Origin: Pseudomonadota bacterium
GTDB taxonomy: Bacteria > Pseudomonadota > Gammaproteobacteria > UBA1113
Reading direction: 5' to 3'
DNA: 13,853 nucleotides
Assembly (NCBI GenBank): GCA_021782065.1
Contig: JAJXVQ010000021.1
Coordinates: forward strand, 1-13,853
Shown: one piece after another, positions 1 through 7,273 of the stretch
Numbering within the stretch: the first letter of the stretch is position 1
Layout of the letters: each line of letters opens with the position of its first letter
The notes under the pieces: generated by a model
What the model saw: the letters and a program-made list of their open reading frames with translations, nothing else
Told to the model about the DNA's origin: nothing
The model's database searches: none
Position numbers and translations under genes: made by a program

Positions 1-2
1 CT

Positions 3-107
3 CGCTTGAAACATTTTAGGGCCATAGCCACTCGATTCGATAAATTGAAAAGAAATTATGCGTCTGTAATAGCTCTGGCCTGCGCTTTTTTATGGTTGCC
101 TATGTGA
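3..107 (+). CDS. IS5-type transposase, C-terminal fragment (enters from left edge)
   Basis: Frame 3 is open from the left edge of the window to a TGA at 105-107 and encodes 34 residues. They include RFDKLKRNYASVIALACAF followed by LWLPM. This KHFR-x-IATRFDK-x-x-RNY-x-x-x-x-x-LA-x-A-x-x-WL pattern is the usual C-terminal end of IS5-family (IS427/IS1031-like) DDE transposases, just after the catalytic Glu region. Only the tail is visible, so whether the rest of the element is intact cannot be judged. It marks an insertion sequence abutting the left flank of the GTPase-like gene. The family is assigned from remembered consensus, not from a search. Confidence 0.6.
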   Translation, partial: RLKHFRAIATRFDKLKRNYASVIALACAFLWLPM

Positions 108-108
108 A

Positions 109-123
109 ATGTCAACAGACCCT
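109..123. repeat. candidate terminal inverted repeat of the IS (right end)
   Basis: Just after the transposase stop, ATGTCAACAGACCC reads on the other strand as GGGTCTGTTGACAT. That form resembles the outer end of IS5-group elements, and its position a few bases after the stop fits. The matching left end lies outside the window, so the exact boundary and any TA-type target duplication cannot be shown. Confidence 0.4.
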
Positions 124-219
124 AAATCTTTATCAAAAAAACCAAATTATACTTGCAATAAATTCTATTTAAACCAATAAGTTATTTTACTTAAGCGGTT
201 TAATTGCAAAAAGTACAAC

Positions 220-248
220 TTATGATCTAAGAATGTAGGTGATATAAT
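220..248 (+). promoter_or_regulatory. sigma-70 extended -10 promoter for the GTPase-like gene
   Basis: TATAAT at 243-248 is a perfect -10 hexamer. It is preceded directly by TGA at 240-242, giving a full extended -10 (TGn). A weak -35 candidate, TTATGA, lies at 220-225 with 17-bp spacing. Transcription would start near 255 and leave a leader of about 70 nt, which contains a small AAGGT/ACCTT hairpin (258-277). The rest of 124-325 is AT-rich and shows no gene. Confidence 0.6.
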
Positions 249-325
249 TTTCCTTGTAAGGTTTTATCTCTGACCTTCAAAATTGTGGACGATTCTATTC
301 TAATTACCTTTAAGGAGGAAATATT

Positions 326-1126
326 ATGGCAGCCAATCAAATGACATTATTTAAACGAGAAACAACTCAACAAAACAAAATGGGGGAGGTAACAACAGTT
401 AAAGATCATTTACAAAATGAAATTAGCAAGATACCTTTAAGTGAAGGCGTATTCTATTTTTATAGCCTTCATGATCATTCTTATGGTGCGGGACTATTAA
501 TTTTCAATCTAGTATCCTCTAAAAAAGATAGCGATACACCTTATTTCATAAAGGATAGTCAGTATGGGTATTCGTATATGTCGACAGACGTGGTCTTGGA
601 TTCCACAAAAGAGGTGAAGATAAGATTAGTAAATGGCGACTCAGTTCCTCCCCCTAACGATATGAGGTATTTACATCACAAACAAAAGACAGTCCTAATA
701 TGTATTGACTTGAAAAAGGATCAAGTAGAGAGCGGTGAGGTTATGAGAACTATCTCAAAATTCCAAACATATTGTCTAGAAGGCACTCCAATTATTTTGG
801 TTGGAACTAACTCTGGCAGACCTGAAACATCTCAATCATTGGAATATCCAGCAAAATCAACTTACACACCCTTAATAGTATCCTCCTCCCCGATAGTTAC
901 AGATCCTATAAAAGAGAAGAAAAAAGCATTGCGAACTGCAGCCACAAAACGCTTTATTCCTCTTGAAAACATCTTTTTCATACCAGAAGAATCAGGCAAT
1001 TATCAACCATTACTTCGGCGAATGGGAGAAATAACAACGCGATCCGTCTTACGGGCCGAAATAAACGTCCCAGAAAAAAAACAAGAAATAGAACGTACTG
1101 ATTCTCCTGAGTGCCGCATTAGTTAA
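326..1126 (+). CDS. Rho/Ras-like small-GTPase fold protein with degenerate nucleotide motifs; candidate effector
   Basis: The 266-residue protein follows an excellent ribosome binding site (AAGGAGG at 312-318) and has no signal peptide or membrane segment. Residues 43-165 follow the order of a Rho/Ras GTPase: a strand plus loop at 43-58 (HDHSYGAGLL where GDGxVGKTxLL is expected), a beta2/beta3 hairpin at 87-103 (TDVVLDSTKEVKIRLV), LICIDL at 124-129 and TPIILVGT at 154-161. The 30-residue spacing between the last two is almost that of Rac1. The P-loop Lys and Ser/Thr are replaced by Ala-Gly, the DxxG motif by NGDS (103-106), and the T/NKxD motif by TNSG (161-164), so nucleotide binding is probably lost. 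The similarity is my own alignment from memory. The role is unknown; a host-directed pseudo-GTPase is an inference. Base use is more AT-rich than in the neighbouring core genes. Confidence 0.6.
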   Translation: MAANQMTLFKRETTQQNKMGEVTTVKDHLQNEISKIPLSEGVFYFYSLHDHSYGAGLLIFNLVSSKKDSDTPYFIKDSQYGYSYMSTDVVLDSTKEVKIRLVNGDSVPPPNDMRYLHHKQKTVLICIDLKKDQVESGEVMRTISKFQTYCLEGTPIILVGTNSGRPETSQSLEYPAKSTYTPLIVSSSPIVTDPIKEKKKALRTAATKRFIPLENIFFIPEESGNYQPLLRRMGEITTRSVLRAEINVPEKKQEIERTDSPECRIS

Positions 1127-1129
1127 AAT

Positions 1130-1163
1130 AAAAAGACTCCGTCACTCGAGACTGAGTCTTTTT
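1130..1163 (+). terminator. Rho-independent terminator
   Basis: AAAAAGACTC (1130-1139) pairs perfectly with GAGTCTTTTT (1154-1163). After a 1x1 mismatch the stem continues with GTC (1141-1143) and GAC (1150-1152). The T-run ends the GTPase-like transcript 4 bases after its stop codon. The A-run on the other side would let it work in both directions. Confidence 0.85.
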
Positions 1164-1233
1164 CTTAGATTAGTATAAAAAATCCTATAGACGCTTGCAT
1201 TAGGCCCAGTTTTCTGGCACCATTGGCCATTAT

Positions 1234-1239
1234 TATAAT
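1234..1239 (+). promoter_or_regulatory. possible -10 box of suhB
   Basis: TATAAT lies 18 bases before the suhB start codon, with no convincing -35 at 16-18 bp. If it is used, the leader would be only about 12 nt and would carry no clear Shine-Dalgarno sequence. Nothing else is seen in 1164-1257. Confidence 0.35.
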
Positions 1240-1257
1240 TGCTGGAAATATGAACAA

Positions 1258-2031
1258 ATGCATCCTTATCTCAATATCGCCATTAAAGCTGCCCGCAAGG
1301 CAGGCGAAGTGATTGCTCGTGCCCAGCAAGATTTGAACAAGCTACACATACAAGAAAAATCGCCGCACGATTTTGTCAGCAATATCGACCAAAAAGCAGA
1401 AATGATCATCCGCGATGTGATTCAGCAAGCTTATCCTAGCCATAGTATCCTAGGGGAAGAAGGCGGCGGCCTAGAAAATGAAGATACAGAAACCTGGTGG
1501 ATCATCGATCCCATTGATGGCACACAGAATTTTATCAAGGGCTTACCTTTCTTTTGTGTCTCCATCGCCATCAAAGAACAGGGTAAATTAAGCCATGCGG
1601 TGATTTACGACCCCATGCGTCAAGAATTATTCACCGCCAGCCGTGGTAAGGGCGCTTTTCTAGAAAACCGTATTCGTGTGAGCGATAAACGCGGTTTGAA
1701 CGGCGCTCTCATAGGCACTGGTTTCCCCGCTCCACGTACAGAGGATTGGAGTCAAGCTCAGTCTACATTGAATACCCTCTTTAACCAAATAGCCGATATC
1801 CGTTGTTTAGGTTCGGCCGCTTTAGCGCTAGCTTATGTAGCCTGCGGTCGCTTAGATGCCTATTGGGAAGCCGATTTGAAAGAATGGGATATTGCCGCAG
1901 GCTGCTTATTGGTAAAAGAAGCAGGTGGTTTAGCGACTGATTTTCAAGGGGGAGAAAACTACTTAAGTTCAGGCGACGTAGTTGCAGGTTCAGCTAAAGT
2001 GTTGAAAGAGTTGTTGCCGCTATTGGGCTAA
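1258..2031 (+). CDS. suhB: inositol-1-monophosphatase family protein SuhB
   Basis: The 257-residue protein is a cytoplasmic Mg2+-dependent sugar-phosphate phosphatase of the IMPase/SuhB family. In enterobacteria SuhB also acts in rRNA antitermination complexes. The metal-site motifs are intact: GEEGG with Glu67, the signature WIIDPIDGTQNF (Asp84, Asp87, Gly88, Thr89) and WDIAAG with Asp211. Length is normal for the family (E. coli about 267). The ATG at 1258 gives the expected N-terminus (a helix of the type HPYLNIAIKAARKAGEVI), although its ribosome binding site is weak. It is a single-gene unit between two terminators, facing the U-box gene that ends towards it. The substrate cannot be read from the sequence. 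Confidence 0.93.
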   Translation: MHPYLNIAIKAARKAGEVIARAQQDLNKLHIQEKSPHDFVSNIDQKAEMIIRDVIQQAYPSHSILGEEGGGLENEDTETWWIIDPIDGTQNFIKGLPFFCVSIAIKEQGKLSHAVIYDPMRQELFTASRGKGAFLENRIRVSDKRGLNGALIGTGFPAPRTEDWSQAQSTLNTLFNQIADIRCLGSAALALAYVACGRLDAYWEADLKEWDIAAGCLLVKEAGGLATDFQGGENYLSSGDVVAGSAKVLKELLPLLG

Positions 2032-2089
2032 TTTATCATATCAATTTTCAGCACTTCTACCTAAAATTGCTTCTAGTCTGTTGAATAAC

Positions 2090-2122
2090 AGCATAATTTG
2101 GACGCCTCCACTATGCTTTTTT
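2090..2122 (+). terminator. Rho-independent terminator of suhB
   Basis: AGCATA (2090-2095) pairs with TATGCT (2112-2117), and an inner TGGA/TCCA stem (2099-2102 with 2107-2110) closes a CGCC loop. A run of six T (2117-2122) overlaps the stem end. On the opposite strand the same hairpin lacks a U-tail, so it mainly serves suhB. Confidence 0.7.
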
Positions 2123-2221
2123 CAACGGCGTTACTATTCCTGACTCCAGGTCAATGGCTTGCTGGTCTTTAGCCTTTTTACCGCTTATGTTGATAAGGCC
2201 TGAATAATTATCTTCTTGGGG
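2111..2221 (-). other. out-of-frame 36-codon tail downstream of the U-box gene (possible frameshifted C-terminus)
   Basis: Directly after the U-box reading frame leaves the run TTTTTCCCC (2226-2218 on the - strand), an adjacent frame stays open for 36 codons. It begins PQEDNYSGLINIS, ends ESGIVTPLKKA, and stops with TAG at 2111-2113. Skipping one base in the run would join it to residue 395 and give a 431-residue protein instead of 399. The composition looks protein-like (hydrophilic, Lys/Asp/Gln-rich), but there is no independent start or ribosome binding site at the join. Confidence 0.3.
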
Positions 2222-3407
2222 AAAAAGAAAGGTTAGTGTTTGTATTTGTACTTTCCTCTTCCTCCATAGCAAGCGCCTGGGGTTTGCTTGGTAATAAGGC
2301 ATCTATAGCCCCATTTTCATCATTCATTTCATGTTCTTCTTGAATCTCATTTTCCTCTTGCATGATGGGAACAGTAGAATCCCCATTTATCGTGGGTTCG
2401 CCCTCTTGCGCCGAAGAACGGCGATACTCGAACTCCGCTGCACCAACAACACCTAGGACAGAGCAAAAACACAGTGATAATGCAGGGATTCCTAATACCA
2501 TTGATACCTGGAGGAAAGAGGTCAGAGAGATTTTACATACTTCAGCAACTCCAGCTGTGGCCACCATCCCCATCAATGGCGCAGCAAAACAAACTGTCTC
2601 TATAGCAGTGGGATTATACGTAGGGTTGTTATCATATCGCGCAAAAAAATTAGGTAAACAATCTCTAAAGGGCCGTGGCTCTCTTTCCTGGCTCGGGGCC
2701 GCAGAGGCACAGAATGCTTCGAGTGGTGTGACCGCTTCTGCGTCTATGCTGTTTATAGTGGTTTCATTCAGTTCAAACTTAAAGGCGCCAAGCGCAGTAT
2801 ATTTGTTGATAAAGTACTGCTTTGCCGCGGTATCATCATTCTTACATGAGTCAGGGTATCGCTGGCGTTCTTCTGTTAATCGTTTGCGAATATTTCCTAC
2901 CTCTGCCTCTGCATTTGCCTCTGCAGCAAGTTTCCGGCAGTCCTGTTGAAAGTATTCAATGGCTTCTACTATTTGGTTCCTTATCATTAAATTAGTTGGC
3001 TCTGAAGAGGGAGAACGTGTGATGAACTTTCTCGACATAGGACAATAATGGTTTCCCTCCTGGTCAGACCTTACTATCGCAGATCTATTAAAAGTGTGTC
3101 CGGAGCTTATGGTGACTGGATCATACATTAAAGTGAGAGTTATAGGACAGATAAAATCTTGTTTAAAAAATTGCCTGCCGTTATCCTCCTTATATTCCTG
3201 AAAAGCTTCCAAAAACTCTTTTGCTGTAATATTGAGTGTTCCCTGTGCCTCATCGCTCTGCAGATTTGGGTTATTTTCCCCTTCCGACTCAATATCGCTG
3301 AAATTTATGGGTTCTTTTTGGGGATCATTGAAATTTACGGGTTCTTTTTTGGGATGAAAAGTTTTTAGTTCTATTTCATTCAAAAGGAAATCTGGAGAAA
3401 TCGCCAT
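2208..3407 (-). CDS. U-box (E3 ubiquitin ligase-type) protein with membrane hairpin; putative translocated effector
   Basis: The 399-residue protein has a canonical U-box at about 84-157: DFICPITLTLMYDPVTISSGH, then NRSAI, YCPMSRKFIT, and the closing helix NLMIRNQIVEAIEYF. Bacteria have no ubiquitin, so such domains point to action inside a eukaryotic host, as for Legionella LubX. Residues 160-182 form a charged Ala/Glu-rich helix. Two hydrophobic segments (about 271-290 and 298-324) could make a membrane hairpin. The tail is Glu-rich (350-386, including EEEES), reminiscent of the E-block of Dot/Icm substrates; that link is inference. The N-terminus has a tandem peptide repeat. The start is set by GAGGT (3420-3416) 8 nt before the ATG. 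It lies 38 nt downstream of fkpB. A frameshift may have shortened the C-terminus. Confidence 0.85.
   Translation of the reverse strand: MAISPDFLLNEIELKTFHPKKEPVNFNDPQKEPINFSDIESEGENNPNLQSDEAQGTLNITAKEFLEAFQEYKEDNGRQFFKQDFICPITLTLMYDPVTISSGHTFNRSAIVRSDQEGNHYCPMSRKFITRSPSSEPTNLMIRNQIVEAIEYFQQDCRKLAAEANAEAEVGNIRKRLTEERQRYPDSCKNDDTAAKQYFINKYTALGAFKFELNETTINSIDAEAVTPLEAFCASAAPSQEREPRPFRDCLPNFFARYDNNPTYNPTAIETVCFAAPLMGMVATAGVAEVCKISLTSFLQVSMVLGIPALSLCFCSVLGVVGAAEFEYRRSSAQEGEPTINGDSTVPIMQEENEIQEEHEMNDENGAIDALLPSKPQALAMEEEESTNTNTNLSFSPRR
3299..3358 (-). repeat. 30-bp tandem direct repeat in the U-box gene N-terminus
   Basis: Two adjacent 30-nt units (3299-3328 and 3329-3358) differ at only a few positions. 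They encode KKEPVNFNDP and QKEPINFSDI. The near identity at the DNA level indicates a recent in-frame duplication in a probably disordered N-terminal stretch. Confidence 0.85.
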
Positions 3408-3425
3408 ATTTTTTTACCTCAATTT

Positions 3426-3454
3426 GTTATATATTTATACGGCAGCTAAAACAA
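3426..3454 (-). promoter_or_regulatory. possible promoter of the U-box gene
   Basis: On the - strand TTGTTT (3454-3449) and TATAAC (3431-3426) are separated by 17 bp, with the -35 inside the end of fkpB. An overlapping TATAAA (3439-3434) is an alternative -10. The predicted leader is very short, so read-through from the ileS operon remains possible. Confidence 0.3.
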
Positions 3455-3913
3455 CGCCACTTTATCGGCATCGTGCGGCGCAATACTTACCACTTCTAGT
3501 TTGAATTTGAGTTTTTGTCCGCACAAGGGATGATTGAAATCGATGGTGACGGTGTCGTCATCAAAATCGCGCACCACCCCAGGCAAGGCGCTGCCATTCA
3601 TCTGGCTAAACTCGATGATTAAACCTTTGCGTAAAGTTAAATTGTCTGCAAACTGGCTGCGTGGCATATGGTGTATATTGGCCGGATGCGGCAAACCAAA
3701 AGCATCTTTAGGCTCTAGCACAAATTCTTTTTTACCGCCTTCTTTGAGTCCTAAAATATTCGCCTCAAAAGCTGCCGATAAATCTTCACAGCCCAAACGC
3801 AATACCATAGGCTTACGATTGACGCGCGTGCTATCCGCTACTGAACCATCCATGAGCTCTATAGTCACATGCGCCCATATTTCACTATTCTTTTCTACAA
3901 TCTTATTGTGCAC
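3446..3913 (-). CDS. fkpB: FKBP-type peptidyl-prolyl cis-trans isomerase, SlpA/FkpB type
   Basis: The 155-residue protein matches the SlpA/FkpB architecture. A split FKBP domain (about 10-70 and 125-148) flanks an inserted IF (insert-in-flap) chaperone domain (about 72-122). Landmarks are LGLKEGGKKEFVLEPKDAFG (54-73), PGVVRD (111-116) and DFNHPLCGQ (125-133); E. coli SlpA has nearly the same phrases and is 149 residues long. It isomerises Xaa-Pro bonds and assists folding in the cytoplasm. The start codon is GTG (3913-3911), inside the last codons of lspA (11-nt overlap), with AGAGGT rather far upstream. This points to translational coupling in the ileS-lspA-fkpB operon. The usual next gene, ispH, is missing; a U-box gene follows instead. 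Confidence 0.93.
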   Translation of the reverse strand: MHNKIVEKNSEIWAHVTIELMDGSVADSTRVNRKPMVLRLGCEDLSAAFEANILGLKEGGKKEFVLEPKDAFGLPHPANIHHMPRSQFADNLTLRKGLIIEFSQMNGSALPGVVRDFDDDTVTIDFNHPLCGQKLKFKLEVVSIAPHDADKVALF

Positions 3914-4385
3914 GTTTGAAAAATACCTCTTCGATCAACCACATGATGACGGCTGTCACCACAAAACTATCGGCTAAGTTAAACGTAGGCCAATACCAGT
4001 TTCGGTAATGCCATTGAATTAAATCTATCACATAGCCAAAACGGATGCGATCACAGAGATTGCCTAAGGCCCCTGCTAACAGAAAAGACAAAGCCACACT
4101 ATGCCATTTATGCTGTCTGGGTATAGCCATCAATAACACGATGACGACTAAACTGACTAGTGCCGCAATGCCCGAAAAAAACCACATTTGCCAACCGCTG
4201 GCATTGCTTAGAAAACTAAAGGCCGCGCCGGGATTATAGGCTAAAGTCCAATTGAAAAAAGAAGTGATGACATAGGTATCGCCTAAAAAAAAATGGTCCA
4301 TAGTCCATATTTTTGAGGCTTGATCGGCTAAGAAAGCCGCAATGGATAACAGTATCCAGGGATTAAAAGAAAATTTTTTAGGCAT
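3903..4385 (-). CDS. lspA: lipoprotein signal peptidase (signal peptidase II)
   Basis: The 160-residue inner-membrane aspartyl protease cuts prolipoproteins before the diacylglyceryl-Cys. Four hydrophobic segments are visible. Conserved motifs are DQASK near the first segment, YNPGAAFSFL, ALGNLCDRIRFGYVIDLI and PTFNLADS; the catalytic aspartates are Asp121 (VID) and Asp139 (NLAD). I chose the ATG at 4385 because GGGAGG sits at 4400-4395 and the resulting N-terminus (MPKKFSFNPW) is family-like. A GTG at 4424 would add 13 residues and overlap ileS by 47 nt instead of 8. It lies between ileS and fkpB, as in many gammaproteobacteria. A likely client in this window is the small lipoprotein at 11721-11870. 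Confidence 0.95.
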   Translation of the reverse strand: MPKKFSFNPWILLSIAAFLADQASKIWTMDHFFLGDTYVITSFFNWTLAYNPGAAFSFLSNASGWQMWFFSGIAALVSLVVIVLLMAIPRQHKWHSVALSFLLAGALGNLCDRIRFGYVIDLIQWHYRNWYWPTFNLADSFVVTAVIMWLIEEVFFKRAQ

Positions 4386-7215
4386 AATGACGCGCCTCCC
4401 CTGCCCCATCAATGTTATCCACACAACGTTGACAAATCTCAGCGTGTGCGCTGATTACGCCTACATCCTCACGTCTATGCCAGCAGCGTGCGCATTTGGG
4501 TGCTTCCATTTTTTCCACTGCAATATGACACAACCCAGGAGTTGTAGTATCCGCTAGTAAAGGCAGCGCTTCTGGCGCTAATTCCACTGTGGCTGCAGAG
4601 GTGATTAACACAAACCGTAACTCGTCTTTTAGCACGGTTAACATTTCATATAGGGGGGCTTTGGCGGTAATGGTGACTTTTGCCTCTAAGCCTGAACCAA
4701 TTAACCCCTCCGCCCGCGCTGTTTCTAACATTTTATTCACTTCATCCCGCACGCACATAATGGTTTCAAAGTAAGCCGCATTCATTGTCGTTTGGGGGGG
4801 GAATGAGGACAACCCTTCATAGTAAGTTGCCAACAATACGGATTGTTCACGCTGTCCCGGTAAACACTGCCAAATTTCTTCAGCGGTAAAGCTCAAGATA
4901 GGCATCAACCAACGCACCAGGGCTTCTAGTATATGCATCATCGCCGTTTGGGCCGAACGACGCGCCAAGGCATCGCGCTTGATGGTATATTGCCTGTCTT
5001 TGATCACATCCAAATAAAAACTGCCTAAATCAATGCTGCAGAAATGGTGAATTTTTTGATACACAGTATGAAACTGATACTGTTGATAGGCTTCTTTAAT
5101 TTCTTGCTGCATTCTATAGGCCCTATCTACCACCCATTGATCCAAAGCCACCATGTCCTTAAAAGCAACGCTGTGTTTGGCGGGATCAAAATCAAAAGTA
5201 TTGGCCAATAAGAAACGCGCCGTATTGCGTATGCGTCTATACCCATCGGCATTGCGCTGTAAAATTTCATCCGATACGGTTAATTCCGTTTTATAATCGG
5301 TAGCCGCTACCCACAAGCGCAGAATATCCGCCCCCAGTGTAGCCACCACTTTTTCAGGTGCAATCACATTGCCTAAGGATTTAGACATCTTACGACCTTG
5401 AGCATCTACTGTAAATCCATGGGTTAATAGTGCTTTATAGGGTACTTTTCCCGTGGCTGCCATAGAAGCCAATAAGGAGGTTTGAAACCAGCCTCGATGT
5501 TGATCGGTGCCTTCTAGGTAAAGATCAGCCGGAAAGTGCAACTCAGGCCTACGCATTAATACCGCATAAAAACTCACTCCCGAATCAAACCAAACGTCTA
5601 GGGTATCTTCAATTTTAAAATAATCCTTGGCATCATGAACCGCAAACTGCTCTAATTGAATATCTTGCCAAGCTTCAATGCCCTTTTCTTCGACGATCTT
5701 AGCCACTTCTAAAATGAGCCTTACACTGTTAGGATGCCATTCATTGGTTTCTTTATGACACCACAACGGTATGGGGGTGCCCCACAAACGCTGCCGTGAA
5801 ATACACCAATCTGGCCGATTGGCAATCATGGCGCGTAAACGAGTTTGGCCATTGCTAGGGATAAATTGTATGCTTTCTATGGCTTCTAATGATGCTTCTC
5901 TCAACCCGTTGGCATTCATACTAATGAACCATTGCGGCGTAGCACGAAAGATCACCGGTGTTTTGTGACGCCAGCAATGCGGATAGCTGTGAGTAATGCG
6001 TTCTTGACGCAACAAGTTGTTCTCGCTTTTTAACACTTCAATAATGGCATCGTTGGCTTTCATAATATGTAAACCACCAAACAAAGCTAGCTTATCGCTA
6101 AAACAACCATTGGCTTCTACTTCGTGGTTAACAGGTAAATTATAGTGAGTGGCTGCTATATAGTCATCTAAACCGTGCGCTGGCGCAGTATGCACCGCCC
6201 CTGTGCCCGCATCGATAGTCACATGTGTGCCTAAAATAACCGGCACTGTTCTATCGTACAAAGGATGTTGCAACAATAAGCCCTCTAAAGCCTGACCTTT
6301 GCAATAAGCTGCGACTCGATACTGTATGAGCGATAATTTCCCTGCGAAATCGTTCAATAACGCTTCGGCACACAAGTAATAATGACACTGATGCGCCTCT
6401 TTGACTTCAATTAAAGCGTAATCTAGTTCAGCATTTAACGCCACCGCTTGATTTGCGGGCAGCGTCCATGGCGTTGTCGTCCAAACGGGAATATAAATTC
6501 CAGCAATCGGCGCATTCTGACCGGGAGTATGATGACAGGCGCCCCAAAAAAGCCCTTCATCGATCACTTTAAAACGCACATAAATAGAAGGCGAAGATTT
6601 GTCTTCATATTCGACTTCCGCTTCGGCCAGCGCAGAGCCACAATCCATACACCAATGCACCGGTTTATAACCGCGATGCAAATGACCGCGTTGCATAATG
6701 TCTGCTAAGGCACGTAAAATATCCGCTTCATAACCAGGCGCCATGGTGAAATAAGGATGTTGCCAATCCCCCATCACGCCTAAGCGTATGAATGAATCGC
6801 GTTGTAGGTCGATTTGCGATAAGGCATAGCGCCTACACTCGGCATAAAATTCTTTTTTATCCAGCACTCTTTTTTCTTTGGCCAGCTTCTTTTCTACATT
6901 CAATTCTATAGGCAAACCGTGACAATCCCAGCCTGGCACATAAGGCGCATCTAAGCCCATTAAATTCTTAGACTTGATAATAATATCTTTTAGAATCTTA
7001 TTTAAGGCATGGCCTATGTGGAGTGGGCCGTTGGCATAAGGTGGGCCGTCGTGCAAGATAAATTTATTACACCCTTTGCGCGCTGTGCGTAATTGCTCAT
7101 AGATTGCATGCTCTTGCCAAAAGGACAGCCATTTAGGCTCTTGAGCACTCAAATTTGCTTTCATGCTAAAGGCGGTTTGCGGCAAGTTTAAGGTGTTTTT
7201 ATATTCTGTGGTCAT
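4378..7215 (-). CDS. ileS: isoleucine--tRNA ligase
   Basis: The 945-residue class I aminoacyl-tRNA synthetase charges tRNA-Ile in the cytoplasm (E. coli 938 residues). Seen in order: GPPYANGPLHIGHAL (HIGH at 66-69), the CP1 editing domain with TTTPWTLPANQAV (246-258) and GTGAVHTAPAHG (337-348), RPDWCISRQRLWGTPIP (467-483), LDVWFDSG (539-546), KMSKS (609-613), an anticodon-binding helical region, and a C-terminal zinc knuckle with Cys908, Cys911, Cys928 and Cys931. All key motifs are intact. A stretch of eight C (4801-4794) encodes part of SSFPPQTT. It is the first gene of the ileS-lspA-fkpB run. No ribF precedes it; instead an unknown gene ends 58 nt upstream. Confidence 0.98.
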   Translation of the reverse strand: MTTEYKNTLNLPQTAFSMKANLSAQEPKWLSFWQEHAIYEQLRTARKGCNKFILHDGPPYANGPLHIGHALNKILKDIIIKSKNLMGLDAPYVPGWDCHGLPIELNVEKKLAKEKRVLDKKEFYAECRRYALSQIDLQRDSFIRLGVMGDWQHPYFTMAPGYEADILRALADIMQRGHLHRGYKPVHWCMDCGSALAEAEVEYEDKSSPSIYVRFKVIDEGLFWGACHHTPGQNAPIAGIYIPVWTTTPWTLPANQAVALNAELDYALIEVKEAHQCHYYLCAEALLNDFAGKLSLIQYRVAAYCKGQALEGLLLQHPLYDRTVPVILGTHVTIDAGTGAVHTAPAHGLDDYIAATHYNLPVNHEVEANGCFSDKLALFGGLHIMKANDAIIEVLKSENNLLRQERITHSYPHCWRHKTPVIFRATPQWFISMNANGLREASLEAIESIQFIPSNGQTRLRAMIANRPDWCISRQRLWGTPIPLWCHKETNEWHPNSVRLILEVAKIVEEKGIEAWQDIQLEQFAVHDAKDYFKIEDTLDVWFDSGVSFYAVLMRRPELHFPADLYLEGTDQHRGWFQTSLLASMAATGKVPYKALLTHGFTVDAQGRKMSKSLGNVIAPEKVVATLGADILRLWVAATDYKTELTVSDEILQRNADGYRRIRNTARFLLANTFDFDPAKHSVAFKDMVALDQWVVDRAYRMQQEIKEAYQQYQFHTVYQKIHHFCSIDLGSFYLDVIKDRQYTIKRDALARRSAQTAMMHILEALVRWLMPILSFTAEEIWQCLPGQREQSVLLATYYEGLSSFPPQTTMNAAYFETIMCVRDEVNKMLETARAEGLIGSGLEAKVTITAKAPLYEMLTVLKDELRFVLITSAATVELAPEALPLLADTTTPGLCHIAVEKMEAPKCARCWHRREDVGVISAHAEICQRCVDNIDGAGEARHYA

Positions 7216-7247
7216 TGTGTACTATCAATAAAGGGAAAAGATAGGTC

Positions 7248-7253
7248 ATTATA
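7248..7253 (-). promoter_or_regulatory. possible -10 box of ileS
   Basis: TATAAT on the - strand lies in the 58-bp gap before ileS and would give a leader of about 26 nt. No good -35 is seen at the right distance. No T-box leader is present (the gap is far too short). Confidence 0.4.
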
Positions 7254-7273
7254 GCGATTTTGACTCAATGGCG

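Noticed and set aside
188..206. CTTAA-GCGGT-TTAAT, similar to half-sites of the PmrA regulator of Legionella/Coxiella effector genes.
   Set aside because: The half-site spacing (9 rather than about 11) and distance from the -10 do not fit, and the stretch is AT-rich enough to produce this by chance.
2362..2949. 195-codon + strand frame.
   Set aside because: It is antisense to the U-box and membrane region of the - strand gene, with no family resemblance and no ribosome binding site.
4794..4801. Run of eight G in ileS as a phase-variation site.
   Set aside because: The gene is essential and intact in frame; phase variation there is implausible.
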